Below are positions 54,888 through 63,984 of a stretch of DNA of 64,000 bases, piece by piece. The notes beneath the pieces are model-generated. The model searched no databases. It was not told the origin of the DNA and was given only the letters and a program-made list of their open reading frames with translations. A program made the translations under genes and the position numbers. How positions within the stretch are numbered: position 1 is the stretch's first letter; each line of letters starts with the position of its first letter. This DNA comes from Colwellia sp. C1TZA3 (lineage in GTDB: Bacteria > Pseudomonadota > Gammaproteobacteria > Enterobacterales > Alteromonadaceae): NCBI RefSeq assembly GCF_007954265.1, contig NZ_VOLS01000001.1, positions 1 through 64,000 on the forward strand, written 5' to 3'.

Positions 54888-55382
54888 TTAAGCCGCTTCT
54901 TGTTCTTTCTGTTCGCGTACTGCAGCAATCGTGCGGACTAATTTGCCTGCAGATGCTTCTTTCATTGCGCTCATTAAACGGGCAATTGCTTCGTCGTAAG
55001 TTGGTAGCTTAGCTAACATGTTTACGTCTACTGCATTACCTTCAAATGCGGCTGCTTTTAATTCAAACGATGGATTTTTCTTCGCAAAGTCTGTAAATAA
55101 ACGCGCTGCTGCACCTGGATGCTCGTTTGAGAATGCAATTAACGATGGACCAACTAATGTGTCAGCAACACATTCAAAGTCAGTACCTTGTAAAGCACGA
55201 CGTGCTAACGTGTTACGGATAACTTTCATCCATACACCGTTAATACGCGCTTCTTTACGTAAAGTCGTTATTGCTTCAACTGCAACACCGCGAGAATCCG
55301 CGATTACAGCTGATTGAGCGCCATTAGCAGCTTCTTGAACTTCAGCAACAATTGCTTTTTTGTCATCAAGATTGATAGCCAT
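54888..55382 (-). CDS. rplJ: 50S ribosomal protein L10
   Basis: L10 (164 residues) anchors the L7/L12 stalk. It starts [20 protein letters not shown] and has the C-terminal helix that binds L12 dimers (near [17 protein letters not shown]). In E. coli the L10-L12 complex represses its own mRNA through a leader. A 250-nt leader with a promoter is seen upstream here. Confidence 0.98.
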   Translation of the reverse strand: MAINLDDKKAIVAEVQEAANGAQSAVIADSRGVAVEAITTLRKEARINGVWMKVIRNTLARRALQGTDFECVADTLVGPSLIAFSNEHPGAAARLFTDFAKKNPSFELKAAAFEGNAVDVNMLAKLPTYDEAIARLMSAMKEASAGKLVRTIAAVREQKEQEAA

Positions 55383-55654
55383 TGGCTTTACTCCTGGTTC
55401 ACCGGCAATAAGAAACCGGTATTTACTATCCCTAAGTAAACTAATGTTTACCTAGGCCGTTACGGCGAGGACCAGAATTAGGAAATACTGGGTAATCACC
55501 ATCTACGTAGGAAAATTAAGCTTTTAACGAAGAATCGTTTTGGCACCTACGGTCTTTGACGGGGTTGTCTAAAGCAAATTAATGCTTATTTAGTAGACAA
55601 CACCTACCAAAATTTAAGGGGCGAAATTATAGTCTACAACTTCGCCCTTGTAAA
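55383..55654 (-). promoter_or_regulatory. rplJL-rpoBC promoter and long leader
   Basis: On the minus strand TTTACA (55649-55654) and TATAAT (55626-55631) are exactly 17 bp apart, followed by a GC-rich TTCGCCCC. This gives an untranslated leader of about 235 nt before rplJ. Leaders of that length at this place are bound by the L10-L12 complex in E. coli. Complementary runs such as GGTAGGTGTTGTCTAC and GTAGGTGCCAAAACG are visible, but the fold was not computed. Confidence 0.75.
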
Positions 55655-55682
55655 GTGTCGATAATCAACACCTCACAGAAAA

Positions 55683-56378
55683 TTACTGCGTCAAGCTAGC
55701 TTGGTTAACGGCAACGCCGGCACCCATAGTCGTTGAAACAGAAATCTTCTTAATGTACTGGCCTTTAGCATTAGCTGGTTTTGCTTTTTTAAGCGCTTCC
55801 AATAATGACTCAAGGTTTTCCTGCAATTTAGCATCGTCGAAATCAGCCTTACCAATCGTAGTATGGATGATACCGTTTTTGTCATTGCGGTAGCGGACTT
55901 GACCCGCTTTTGCGTTGTTTATAGCAGTAACAACGTCAGGTGTAACTGTGCCAACTTTCGGGTTAGGCATTAGACCACGTGGACCTAAAATCTGACCTAA
56001 TTGACCAACAACACGCATAGCATCTGGTGAAGCAATTACAACGTCAAAGTCCATTTGACCGGCTTTAACTTGCTCGGCTAAATCTTCCATACCTACGATG
56101 TCAGCACCGGCTTCTCTCGCTTTATCAGCGTTAGCGCCTTGCGTAAATACAGCAACACGAACATCACGGCCTGTACCATTTGGTAATACCGTTGCGCCAC
56201 GTACGTTTTGATCTGATTTACGAGCATCAATGCCAAGGTTAACGGCAACATCTACGCTTTCACGAAATTTAGCAGTAGCCAATTCTTTTAACAAAGAAAG
56301 TGCTTCAGTGATGTCATATTCTTTTAATACGTCTACTTTTTCACGGATAAGACGAGTACGTTTTGATAATTTAGTCAT
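55683..56378 (-). CDS. rplA: 50S ribosomal protein L1
   Basis: L1 (231 residues) forms the mobile stalk at the E site and represses the rplKA mRNA in E. coli. It starts [20 protein letters not shown]. Conserved segments are [16 protein letters not shown] and [20 protein letters not shown]. Its start directly follows the rplK stop. Confidence 0.99.
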   Translation of the reverse strand: MTKLSKRTRLIREKVDVLKEYDITEALSLLKELATAKFRESVDVAVNLGIDARKSDQNVRGATVLPNGTGRDVRVAVFTQGANADKAREAGADIVGMEDLAEQVKAGQMDFDVVIASPDAMRVVGQLGQILGPRGLMPNPKVGTVTPDVVTAINNAKAGQVRYRNDKNGIIHTTIGKADFDDAKLQENLESLLEALKKAKPANAKGQYIKKISVSTTMGAGVAVNQASLTQ

Positions 56379-56810
56379 TTATTCGTCTCCTACCACTAAG
56401 CCCATTGAACGAGCAGAACCCGCAATAGTACGTACTGCCGCTTCTAAAGAACTCGCCGTAAGGTCAGCTTCTTTAATCTTAACAATTTCTTCAAGTTGAG
56501 CTGTAGTAACAGTACCAACTTTATCAGTGTTAGGACGACCTGAACCACTCTTAAGACCAGCAGCTTTCAAAAGTAAGTAAGCAGCAGGTGGAGTTTTTGT
56601 TTCAAATGTGAAAGAACGATCAGCATAAACAGTAATAACTACTGGTACTGGAGCGCCTTTTTCCAAAGAATCTGTTTTTGCGTTAAACGCTTTACAAAAT
56701 TCCATGATGTTAACACCGTGTTGACCTAGTGCAGGACCAACTGGCGGTGACGGGTTTGCTGCGCCAGCAGCAACTTGTAGCTTGATTAAAGCTGTGACTT
56801 TTTTAGCCAT
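56379..56810 (-). CDS. rplK: 50S ribosomal protein L11
   Basis: L11 (143 residues) forms the GTPase-associated centre with 23S rRNA and is needed for RelA activation in stringent response. It starts [20 protein letters not shown], has [20 protein letters not shown] (with the proline-rich switch) and [17 protein letters not shown]. It is the first gene of rplKA, with its own promoter. Confidence 0.99.
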   Translation of the reverse strand: MAKKVTALIKLQVAAGAANPSPPVGPALGQHGVNIMEFCKAFNAKTDSLEKGAPVPVVITVYADRSFTFETKTPPAAYLLLKAAGLKSGSGRPNTDKVGTVTTAQLEEIVKIKEADLTASSLEAAVRTIAGSARSMGLVVGDE

Positions 56811-56911
56811 GGTTTTAATACCTTTAGTATGGGTTCAAACGCTAATAATTAGAATCAGCTCCCCGTTAACAAAAAATCGATTTTCTCTTCATCAGATAAA
56901 ATCGGCAGCGG

Positions 56912-56941
56912 ATTATATATTATTCAAAGGGGGTAGTGCAA
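56912..56941 (-). promoter_or_regulatory. rplKA promoter
   Basis: On the minus strand TTGCAC (56936-56941) and TATAAT (56912-56917) are 18 bp apart, followed by CCGCTGCC. The leader to rplK is about 100 nt and is the expected place for L1 control. Confidence 0.7.
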
Positions 56942-57000
56942 GACATCATGCTTAATTTGTATAAAAAAAGAGCGACAAACGTAATCAGTAAGCAAACGGA

Positions 57001-57341
57001 GGATCTACTCATTGTTTTCTCATCAGCTCCTGCTTATAAAAACATAATAAAATTATTCAAAGGAAAAAAAGCAGGTCGACTTTAACAAAGCAGTAGATCA
57101 AGAAACGTTATAATTGTTAAGTCTCTATTCATGCCCTGCCCATTACTTTATTCCTATAAAAAATAATAAAATAATTTACAGGGAGAAAAGAAGGAGGAAT
57201 ACAGGAGAAGCAATAGATCAAAAGTCTTTAGATTTGTAAATATCGACTCATTCCTTTCTCATTGTTTCCTTCCTGTAAAAATCAATAAAATAATTCACCG
57301 GAAGAAAAGCAGGAGGACTACAGGAGAAGCAATAGATCAGA
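57001..57341. repeat. Three tandem ~120-bp repeats between nusG and rplK
   Basis: Units begin near 57001, 57121 and 57241. Each has an ACTCATT or ATTCATG start, a pyrimidine-rich TTCC(T)nCCTGTAAA, AAT(A)AAATAATTCA, an AGGAGG-containing part and CAGGAGAAGCAATAGATCA or similar. The first is the most diverged. A single related copy lies at 20110-20215. The array pushes nusG and rplKA apart. No open frame is apparent. Confidence 0.8.
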
Positions 57342-57347
57342 GGATAT

Positions 57348-57377
57348 AAAAAAGCCAGAGTAGAACTCTGGCTTTTT
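57348..57377 (-). terminator. Terminator after nusG
   Basis: AAAAAGCCAGAG and CTCTGGCTTTTT pair perfectly around TAGAA, 15 bp after the nusG stop, with T-runs on both strands. Confidence 0.9.
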
Positions 57378-57392
57378 AGGGAATATGTAATG

Positions 57393-57971
57393 CTAGCCTT
57401 TTTCGACTTGCCCAAATTCCAAATCAACAGGTGTTGAACGACCAAAAATAAGCACCGATACTTTAATGCGATTTTTCTCGTAATCAAGCTCTTCAACAAC
57501 ACCGTTAAAGTCAGCAAATGGACCGTCAATAACGCGTACCACTTCGCCTGGTTCAAACAATGTTTTAGGTTTAGGTTTGTCAGTGTCTTCAAGGCGCTGT
57601 AAAATTCGATCCGCCTCTTTTTGTGAAATGGGTGCAGGTCTTTCTTTAGTACCACCAATAAAACCTAAAACACGTGGCACACTTTTAACTAAATGCCATG
57701 ATTCATCGTCTAATTCCATATGAACCAAAACATAGCCTGGAAAGAATTTACGTGAACTTTTACGTTTTTGCCCAGCACGCATCTCAATGACTTCTTCAGT
57801 CGGCACAAGTATATCACCAAACTTTTCTTCTAAGCCATGAATGCCAATATGCTCAACTAGTGTTTTTTGTACACGACCTTCATAACCAGAGAACGCTTGG
57901 ACTACATACCAACGTAATTTAGGATTGTTATTTTTTTCAGGCGTATCTGTAATTGTAATTTCTTCAGTCAT
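57393..57971 (-). CDS. nusG: Transcription elongation/antitermination factor NusG
   Basis: NusG (192 residues) binds RNA polymerase, Rho and ribosomal S10. The NGN domain starts [16 protein letters not shown] (about residues 19-34) and includes [19 protein letters not shown]. The KOW domain has [20 protein letters not shown] near the C-terminus. About 18 extra residues precede the domain, compared with E. coli (181). It is paired with secE, 9 bp upstream. Confidence 0.98.
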   Translation of the reverse strand: MTEEITITDTPEKNNNPKLRWYVVQAFSGYEGRVQKTLVEHIGIHGLEEKFGDILVPTEEVIEMRAGQKRKSSRKFFPGYVLVHMELDDESWHLVKSVPRVLGFIGGTKERPAPISQKEADRILQRLEDTDKPKPKTLFEPGEVVRVIDGPFADFNGVVEELDYEKNRIKVSVLIFGRSTPVDLEFGQVEKG

Positions 57972-57980
57972 GACGGTACC

Positions 57981-58364
57981 TTAACCTACTTTTAATCCAG
58001 TAATTAATCCAACTACCCAGAACAGAACTGAATCTAAACCCCAAAGCAATAAAGACATAATTAATGTTGCTACTAATACTATACCCGTTGTTTGCACGGC
58101 TTCTTGACGTGTTGGCCAAACCACTTTGCGTACTTCAGTGCGAGACTCTTTAGCAAATGCTACAGCAGTACGACCTTTGACTGTTTGCATAGCAATAAGC
58201 CCTGCAATAACAATAGCAGCAACTACCGCTATGGCGCGAACGAGAACTGATTGTTCAGCAAAAAAGTAATTACCAAAAACAGCGCCAGCCAAAAGCAAAA
58301 CGATTACGCTCCACTTTAAAAAATCAAATGAACCACTTGGTTCAGTTTCAGTACTTGCATTCAT
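57981..58364 (-). CDS. secE: Preprotein translocase subunit SecE
   Basis: SecE (127 residues, as in E. coli) is the essential clamp subunit of the SecYEG channel. Three membrane helices are visible (about 19-35, 41-62 and 92-117) with the conserved cytoplasmic region KESRTEVRKVVWPTRQEAVQ before the last helix. It lies between tRNA-Trp and nusG. Confidence 0.97.
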   Translation of the reverse strand: MNASTETEPSGSFDFLKWSVIVLLLAGAVFGNYFFAEQSVLVRAIAVVAAIVIAGLIAMQTVKGRTAVAFAKESRTEVRKVVWPTRQEAVQTTGIVLVATLIMSLLLWGLDSVLFWVVGLITGLKVG

Positions 58365-58472
58365 ATCTACTACCTGTAATTACGTGTCTAATCTAAGACA
58401 AAGCACCCCGATATAATCGAGGTTAAAATCTAAAGCCCCTATTATTTAACTAATAAGCACTTTACTCAAATA

Positions 58473-58549
58473 TGGCAGGGGTAGAGAGATTCGAACTCCC
58501 AACCGTCGGTTTTGGAGACCGCTGTTCTACCAATTGGAACTATACCCCT
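58473..58549 (-). tRNA. tRNA-Trp(CCA)
   Basis: The 77-nt gene on the minus strand has acceptor arms AGGGGTA/TACCCCT, anticodon loop CTCCAAA (CCA, tryptophan codon UGG), a T-loop TTCGAAT and an encoded CCA. The anticodon stem has an apparent G-A mismatch at its outer pair (27-43). It lies between the tRNA-linked tuf and secE, likely in the same transcript as secE-nusG. Confidence 0.93.
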
Positions 58550-58623
58550 TCAATCTGTACTTACACTTACCGAGTGATTCTTAGTTGTTTGGGAATTAAG
58601 AGAGACTCTAGAAGTGAGGCGCT

Positions 58624-58651
58624 ATTATACTAATCAAAATATTTTACTCAA
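58624..58651 (-). promoter_or_regulatory. Promoter of tRNA-Trp-secE-nusG
   Basis: On the minus strand TTGAGT (58646-58651) and TATAAT (58624-58629) are 16 bp apart and followed by AGCGCC, a stable-RNA-like discriminator. It lies 75 bp before the tRNA. Confidence 0.7.
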
Positions 58652-58740
58652 GGACTATTTTCGAGTTTTAAGTAGATGCTGCAACAGCCTTGCTTTTTCA
58701 CCCTACTTATTGGCTTTTATAAATAGTATTCCCACTCAAA

Positions 58741-58941
58741 TCTAGCTTCTAAGCCACAAAACAAAAAAGACGCCGAAGCGTCCTTTTAAGTATTAGTGGA
58801 GACTAAAACTAAGCAATAACTCGTTAAGGTAAAAGCAGATACAACACCCGCATCTATTAACCTACTTACACTTCACTAAAATAAGTCCACAAAACAAAAA
58901 AGACGCCAAAGCGTCTTTTTAAGTATTAGTGGAGACTAAAA
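58741..58941 (-). repeat. tuf 3'-end/terminator repeat unit after the second tuf
   Basis: One full unit of the array seen at 40441-41224 lies here: terminator cores at 58769 and 58902, 133 bp apart. Its sequence, including CCGCATCTATTAACCTAC and CTTCACTAAAATAAGTCCAC, is almost identical to the fourth unit at 40916-41048. The core nearest the gene is the tuf terminator itself. Confidence 0.9.
58895..58921 (-). terminator. Terminator of the tRNA-linked tuf
   Basis: AAAAAAGACGC and GCGTCTTTTT pair around CAAA, 20 bp after the stop. It is the same hairpin as after the str-operon copy, with one loop change. Confidence 0.88.
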
Positions 58942-60126
58942 TTAAGCGATAATTTTAGATACAACACCAGCACCAACCGTACGACCACCTTCACGGATAG
59001 CGAAGCGTAGACCTTCGTCCATCGCAACTGGGTTGATTAGCTCGACAACAAACTTCAAGTTGTCGCCTGGCATAACCATTTCAACACCTTCAGGAAGCTC
59101 TACTGCACCAGTAATATCCGTTGTACGGAAGTAAAACTGTGGACGGTAGCCTTTAAAGAATGGCGTATGACGACCACCTTCATCTTTGCTTAGTACGTAA
59201 ACTTCTGACTCAAACTTAGTATGAGGAGAAATTGAACCAGGCTTACATAGTACTTGACCACGTTCAACGTCTTCACGCTTAAGACCACGAAGAAGTACAC
59301 CACAGTTCTCGCCTGCACGACCTTCGTCAAGCAATTTACGGAACATTTCAACACCCGTACAAGTCGATGTTTGTGTGTCACGAATACCGACAACTTCAAC
59401 TGCATCGCCAATTTTAACAATACCGCGTTCAACACGACCTGTTACAACCGTACCACGACCTGAAATTGAGAATACATCTTCGATAGGCATAATGAATGCA
59501 CCGTCGATTGCACGCTCTGGCTCTGGAATGTAGTTATCTAATGCATCAGCAAGTTCGATTACTTTCGCTTCCCATTTCTCGTCGCCTTGAAGAGCGCCAA
59601 GTGCTGAACCTTGAATTACCGGTAAATCATCACCTGGGAAGTCATATTCAGAAAGAAGTTCACGCACTTCCATTTCTACTAATTCTAATAATTCGTCATC
59701 ATCAACAACATCACATTTGTTCATGAATACTATGATGAAAGGAACGCCAACTTGACGTGATAACAAGATGTGCTCACGTGTTTGTGGCATAGGACCATCT
59801 GTAGCAGCAACTACTAAGATAGCGCCATCCATTTGTGCAGCACCGGTGATCATGTTTTTGATGTAATCGGCGTGACCAGGACAATCTACGTGTGCATAGT
59901 GACGTGCAGCAGTATCATATTCGATGTGAGAAGTGTTAATGGTAATACCACGTTCACGTTCTTCAGGGGCGTTATCGATTTGGGCGAAATCTTTAACTTC
60001 ACCACCGTGAACTTTAGTTAATACCGCAGAGATAGCGGCTGTTAAAGTTGTTTTACCGTGATCGACGTGACCGATAGTACCAACGTTAACATGCGGTTTT
60101 AAACGTTCAAATTTTGCTTTAGCCAT
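58942..60126 (-). CDS. tuf: Elongation factor Tu (tRNA-linked copy)
   Basis: This 394-residue EF-Tu is identical in protein sequence to the copy at 41225-42409, with all five G motifs intact. It occupies the classic tufB place, directly after tRNA-Thr(GGT), 76 bp away. Silent changes are concentrated in about the first 200 bases of the gene. The 3' half and about 20 bp after the stop are nearly the same as in the other copy, which points to gene conversion. Confidence 0.99.
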   Translation of the reverse strand: MAKAKFERLKPHVNVGTIGHVDHGKTTLTAAISAVLTKVHGGEVKDFAQIDNAPEERERGITINTSHIEYDTAARHYAHVDCPGHADYIKNMITGAAQMDGAILVVAATDGPMPQTREHILLSRQVGVPFIIVFMNKCDVVDDDELLELVEMEVRELLSEYDFPGDDLPVIQGSALGALQGDEKWEAKVIELADALDNYIPEPERAIDGAFIMPIEDVFSISGRGTVVTGRVERGIVKIGDAVEVVGIRDTQTSTCTGVEMFRKLLDEGRAGENCGVLLRGLKREDVERGQVLCKPGSISPHTKFESEVYVLSKDEGGRHTPFFKGYRPQFYFRTTDITGAVELPEGVEMVMPGDNLKFVVELINPVAMDEGLRFAIREGGRTVGAGVVSKIIA

Positions 60127-60202
60127 CTTAAAGTACCTCTGGGTAGATTAAATCTATTAATTTTTAGTCAACATTGATTAATCTATAGAAGGTCTAAAGA
60201 AA

Positions 60203-60278
60203 TGGTGCTGATAGGCAGATTCGAACTGCCGACCTCACCCTTACCAAGGGTGCGCTCTACCAACTGAGCCATATCAGC
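60203..60278 (-). tRNA. tRNA-Thr(GGT)
   Basis: The acceptor arms GCTGATA/TATCAGC, anticodon stem CACCC/GGGTG with loop TTGGTAA (GGT), T-loop TTCGAAT and an encoded CCA make a complete 76-nt tRNA reading ACC/ACU. It is the last of the four-tRNA cluster and precedes tuf by 76 bp. Confidence 0.96.
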
Positions 60279-60294
60279 ATTTCTTTATAAAGAC

Positions 60295-60369
<75 letters not shown>

Positions 60370-60398
60370 TAAATTCTATCAGATTATCTCTGTTAAAA

Positions 60399-60483
60399 TG
60401 GTGGAGGGAGGTGGATTCGAACCACCGAAGGCTGAGCCGTCAGATTTACAGTCTGATCCCTTTGGCCACTCGGGAACCCCTCC
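60399..60483 (-). tRNA. tRNA-Tyr(GTA)
   Basis: The 85-nt gene has arms GGAGGGG/CCTCCC-type pairing, loop CTGTAAA (anticodon GTA), the long variable arm typical of tyrosine tRNAs, T-loop TTCGAAT and an encoded CCA. Confidence 0.95.
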
Positions 60484-60517
60484 AAATTTTAATGTCACAT
60501 TACAAGTAATGTATTAA

Positions 60518-60593
<76 letters not shown>

Positions 60594-60612
60594 ACTACAT
60601 TAAGTGGTGCGA

Positions 60613-60641
60613 ATTCTAGAGTAATGTTTTCGTGCTTGCAA
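60613..60641 (-). promoter_or_regulatory. Promoter of the tRNA-tuf transcript
   Basis: On the minus strand TTGCAA (60636-60641) and TAGAAT (60613-60618) are exactly 17 bp apart, followed by TCGCACC. It lies 20 bp before the first tRNA, the expected place for the thrU-type promoter. Confidence 0.75.
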
Positions 60642-60736
60642 CAGCAAAATGCAAAAAATAAGCATGTTTTTATGCGTTTGATGGTTTTTTACCCACAATC
60701 ACAAATTTTTAACTATAAACACTTACCCGAACTCGC

Positions 60737-61462
60737 TTAAAAACAGCTTAAACCAAGAAAAACTAACTTTGGCTCAAGCTGACAGTGTTCAGCCAGTAGC
60801 TGAGCAATTTGTTCGCCATTGCCACCGGTTATCAGTACCTTGTCGAGTGTTAATAAACTATTTGCTTGAATAATAGCTTCTTTAATCGCTCCTATGGTCA
60901 TGGCCCAACTGCCATGGTTCAAACAACTTGAGCTGTCCTGACCAAAAGCTATACTTGCGGTAACTTTAGGTGTAGCAATAATTTTAGTGGTGCGGGTTAA
61001 TAAACTATCAAATAGCGTTTGTACACCCGGCATGATCCAGCCACCATAATGCTGGCCATTAGCCGCTAACAGATCAACGGTTGTCGCCGTGCCTGCGTCA
61101 ATAACCAGTATATTTTGTTGTGGATAAAGTTGTTTTGCCCCTATCATAGCCAGCCAACGATCAACGCCTAAACTTTCTGGCTGCTGGTACGACGAAGATA
61201 TACCAAAGGCATTTGCTGTACTGTGTACTTGTACAAAAGCAATATTATAGCGTGCTACCCACTTTTCGATCGCATCGTACACTTCGTTACCATGCACGTT
61301 AGCAAGAATAACTTCGCTAACCTGTGAAAATTTACCTTGTGATAACTGCGTTTGAAAAGCGTGATAGTCGAGATAAACAATCTCAGAAAGTGGTGCAGAG
61401 CTCCCAAGAGTTTGAAAAACATATTTTACCTGTGTATTACCGACATCAACTAACAGTCTCAT
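60737..61462 (-). CDS. coaX: Type III pantothenate kinase
   Basis: CoaX (241 residues) phosphorylates pantothenate, the first step of coenzyme A synthesis. It is an ASKHA-fold kinase with a phosphate-binding motif DVGNTQVKY (residues 6-14), the pantothenate-binding GVDRW, and the second phosphate motif VIDAGTATTVD. Its ATG overlaps the birA stop as ATGA, implying coupled translation. Confidence 0.95.
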   Translation of the reverse strand: MRLLVDVGNTQVKYVFQTLGSSAPLSEIVYLDYHAFQTQLSQGKFSQVSEVILANVHGNEVYDAIEKWVARYNIAFVQVHSTANAFGISSSYQQPESLGVDRWLAMIGAKQLYPQQNILVIDAGTATTVDLLAANGQHYGGWIMPGVQTLFDSLLTRTTKIIATPKVTASIAFGQDSSSCLNHGSWAMTIGAIKEAIIQANSLLTLDKVLITGGNGEQIAQLLAEHCQLEPKLVFLGLSCF

Positions 61463-62433
61463 AACCTAGCCCTTAAGCTAACTTCACCACCGTATACTGG
61501 ACTTACTTGGCCATTAACCTCTAACATCAATGCCCCTTGGCCGTTAATACCACGACAAATACCCCGAGTCACTTTTTCGCCAGTAATCAAAGCCACCGGT
61601 TTGTTAAAGTAAAAGTCTTGTGTGTGCCACTGAGCAACCATGGTATTGATGCCTGTTTCGCTATGTACTTTTAAGCGTCTAAGCAAAGCTGCAATGATGT
61701 TAGCAGCTAAAATATTTCGATCAATATCAACGCCAATAGCACTCGACAAATCAATCCAGGGTTGATCGACCAATACCGCACTCTTAGCTGGCATTTTAAT
61801 ATTGAGACCAATGCCAATAACGCAATGACAAGGCTCCATCGCTTGACCTTCGAGATCAATTAAGATGCCCGCAAGTTTAACGCCATTAAAATAGATATCA
61901 TTTGGCCACTTTAATTCAACATCAACCTGATAAAGGGCCTTTATTGCATCACTCACTGCCAGTGCCGCAACCACACTTAAGCCCATGGCTGCTGACATGC
62001 CTTGCTCTAAATACCAATACATAGATAAGTAAATATGTGAGCCAAAAGGTGAAATCCATTTTCGGCCCCTGCGCCCTCGCCCAGCACTTTGATATTCAGC
62101 AATGCAGGCTTGCCCAACAACATTTTGGTTTGGCAAACGGCGCATTAAATAACTATTAGTTGAGTCGATTAAGTTATGAACTTCTACCTTGGCGCTAGTG
62201 TTTTGCTCGGCCAACTCTGCAACTATAAGACTTTCGTTGAGCAGTTCAATGGGTTCGGCTAAGCGATAACCTTTGCCAGTAACACTGAAAATATCAAAGC
62301 CCATTTCTTGTAGTGCACTAATATGCTTTGAAATAGCCGCGCGACTAACGCCGAGTTCTTCACCTATGACTTGCCCTGACAAAAACTCACCTTTAACCAG
62401 CTTTTTAATCAACTGTTCACGAATTGCTTTCAT
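61459..62433 (-). CDS. birA: Biotin-protein ligase and biotin operon repressor
   Basis: BirA (324 residues) attaches biotin to acetyl-CoA carboxylase and represses biotin synthesis genes. It has an N-terminal winged helix (SGQVIGEELGVSRAAISKHI, about 16-35), the biotin/ATP motif GRGRRGRKWISPFG and KWPNDIYFNGVKLAGIL, and a C-terminal SH3-like domain. The ATG at 62433 is chosen. It overlaps the murB stop as TAATG, and GAGG lies at a good distance upstream. A GTG at 62442 is less likely. Confidence 0.96.
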   Translation of the reverse strand: MKAIREQLIKKLVKGEFLSGQVIGEELGVSRAAISKHISALQEMGFDIFSVTGKGYRLAEPIELLNESLIVAELAEQNTSAKVEVHNLIDSTNSYLMRRLPNQNVVGQACIAEYQSAGRGRRGRKWISPFGSHIYLSMYWYLEQGMSAAMGLSVVAALAVSDAIKALYQVDVELKWPNDIYFNGVKLAGILIDLEGQAMEPCHCVIGIGLNIKMPAKSAVLVDQPWIDLSSAIGVDIDRNILAANIIAALLRRLKVHSETGINTMVAQWHTQDFYFNKPVALITGEKVTRGICRGINGQGALMLEVNGQVSPVYGGEVSLRARL

Positions 62434-63464
62434 TACTGACACCCTCTATTAGTATGACTTAGCTCACCATCAGCGCCAATAAACCTAACTTCAGGTATCA
62501 AGTGAAGATTAAATTTAGCCATAATTTTTTCCTGAATATAGACTGATAACGCGACAATATCCTGACCATGCTTACTGTCATAGTTAATGATCACTAAGGC
62601 TTGGTTTTCATGCACACCGACGCCCCCGTCACGAAAGCCTTTAAGACCTGCTTGCTCAATCAGCCAACCCGCGGCTAATTTTATCTCACCACTTTGTTGT
62701 CGATAATAAGGTATTTTCGGATACTGCTGCTGTAAAGCATGAAAAAAATCTTCAGTAACGAGCGGATTTTTAAAAAAGCTGCCCGCATTAGGCAGTAGTT
62801 TAGGATCAGGTAATTTTGTCTGACGCAGCTGTATAACCTTTGCCATGATGGCCTGTGGGGTTACCGGAGAGATAATAGTGTTTAAGCCCTGATAACTGTC
62901 AACCGGCTGCCAGGCTTTTGGTAATAAAAAATGCACATGGGTAATAATGCCTTTGCCATTTAATGCCTGTTTAAAAATACTGTTACGATAACCAAATTGA
63001 CACGCTGCGTTGCTAAAATCCACCAACTTTTTTTCGGCAAAATCATACCAAGTAACACGCTCAATAAAGTCACTCACCTCAATACCATAAGCACCAATAT
63101 TTTGTACCGGCGCGGCACCGACACTACCGGGAATTAAGGCCAAATTTTCTAAACCATATATAGCATGACTAATGCAAAACAAAACCAAATTATGCCAATT
63201 TTCACCACAAGCGGCGCTGACCTGAAAATATTCATCATTTTCAGTGACCTCAATACCCATTAGCCTGGGTTTAATAATCGTCGGTGCCTTTGCCTGACAA
63301 AACAAGGTGTTTGTGCCTTCACCAAGAATATAAGACCTAAGCGCTTTATCCGTGGTTATTTCAGACAGTTCTTTAACGGTAGATGGGAGAAATATCTCAG
63401 CGGTAACAGCTGGCACGTTTAAGCTATTAAATGCTTGTAAAGGAAAGTTAGCGCGTGTTTTCAT
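62433..63464 (-). CDS. murB: UDP-N-acetylenolpyruvoylglucosamine reductase
   Basis: MurB (343 residues) reduces UDP-GlcNAc-enolpyruvate to UDP-MurNAc with FAD and NADPH in peptidoglycan synthesis. The FAD domain includes ILGEGTNTLFC and LIPGSVGAAPVQNIGAYGIE. The catalytic serine is in NAGSFFKNPLV, and the glutamate is in the C-terminal IPEVRFIG. It has the longer type I form of gammaproteobacteria. It shares one base with birA. Confidence 0.97.
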   Translation of the reverse strand: MKTRANFPLQAFNSLNVPAVTAEIFLPSTVKELSEITTDKALRSYILGEGTNTLFCQAKAPTIIKPRLMGIEVTENDEYFQVSAACGENWHNLVLFCISHAIYGLENLALIPGSVGAAPVQNIGAYGIEVSDFIERVTWYDFAEKKLVDFSNAACQFGYRNSIFKQALNGKGIITHVHFLLPKAWQPVDSYQGLNTIISPVTPQAIMAKVIQLRQTKLPDPKLLPNAGSFFKNPLVTEDFFHALQQQYPKIPYYRQQSGEIKLAAGWLIEQAGLKGFRDGGVGVHENQALVIINYDSKHGQDIVALSVYIQEKIMAKFNLHLIPEVRFIGADGELSHTNRGCQ

Positions 63465-63529
63465 AACAGTGACTATAAAAAATTTGCCCTATTGTACGCA
63501 AAAACAGCCACCGTATAAACTCTATTAGC

Positions 63530-63970
63530 TACAGTTAACCACGCTTTCTTGCGGAAAGATTAATGATATTATTACCTTCAGTGTAATATTTATTATGATA
63601 TTTATCGGTAGCGATATTTTCACTGTGGTTAATCATCATACCTTCGAGGGGTGCATCAAGCTGTTGCAACATTTTAAGACCTGCGAATATTTGTTCTCGC
63701 TTGGTTTTAATGTCCTGTCACAACTGCGCCAAAAAAGTCTCATAGGATATTTTAACTCGCTCAGTACCAACAGTAGCAGCAATACTTAAATTATTTTAAA
63801 ATTGGCCAACAACATCGCTCACTAACACCGTAGCACTTCGCCAGCCAATTGGTATAAATAGCCAGTTTGTCATTATATTCTGCCTGAATTACCGTACTGA
63901 ATACGCTGACCGTAAACAATGGCAGCGCGCCGAGAGAAGTTTATAACTCAAATTTACCTATTATTATAAA
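63530..63970 (-). pseudogene. Probable decayed gene upstream of murB, function unknown
   Basis: On the minus strand, stretches with gene-like composition join across a frameshift and an in-frame stop. A first segment reads TSLGALPLFTVSVFSTVIQA then EYNDKLAIYTNWLAKCYGV (about 63945-63830). A second, in another frame, reads VGTERVKISYETFLAQL, a stop, and QDIKTKREQIFAGLKMLQQL then DAPLEGMMINHSEN, ending at a stop near 63537. I do not recognise the family. Residual coding character on the strand of murB suggests a recent loss. A small plus-strand frame here (63595-63789) is probably its shadow. Confidence 0.4.
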
Positions 63971-63984
63971 TAATTTACTCGTCT

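Noticed and set aside
59190-59726. Open frames inside both tuf genes, repeated at 41473-42009
   Set aside because: They are other-frame or antisense shadows of the highly biased tuf coding sequence and appear in both copies only because the genes are alike.
63595-63789. Plus-strand open frame of 64 codons upstream of murB
   Set aside because: It lacks a ribosome-binding site and known motifs. The opposite strand has stronger protein-like character.
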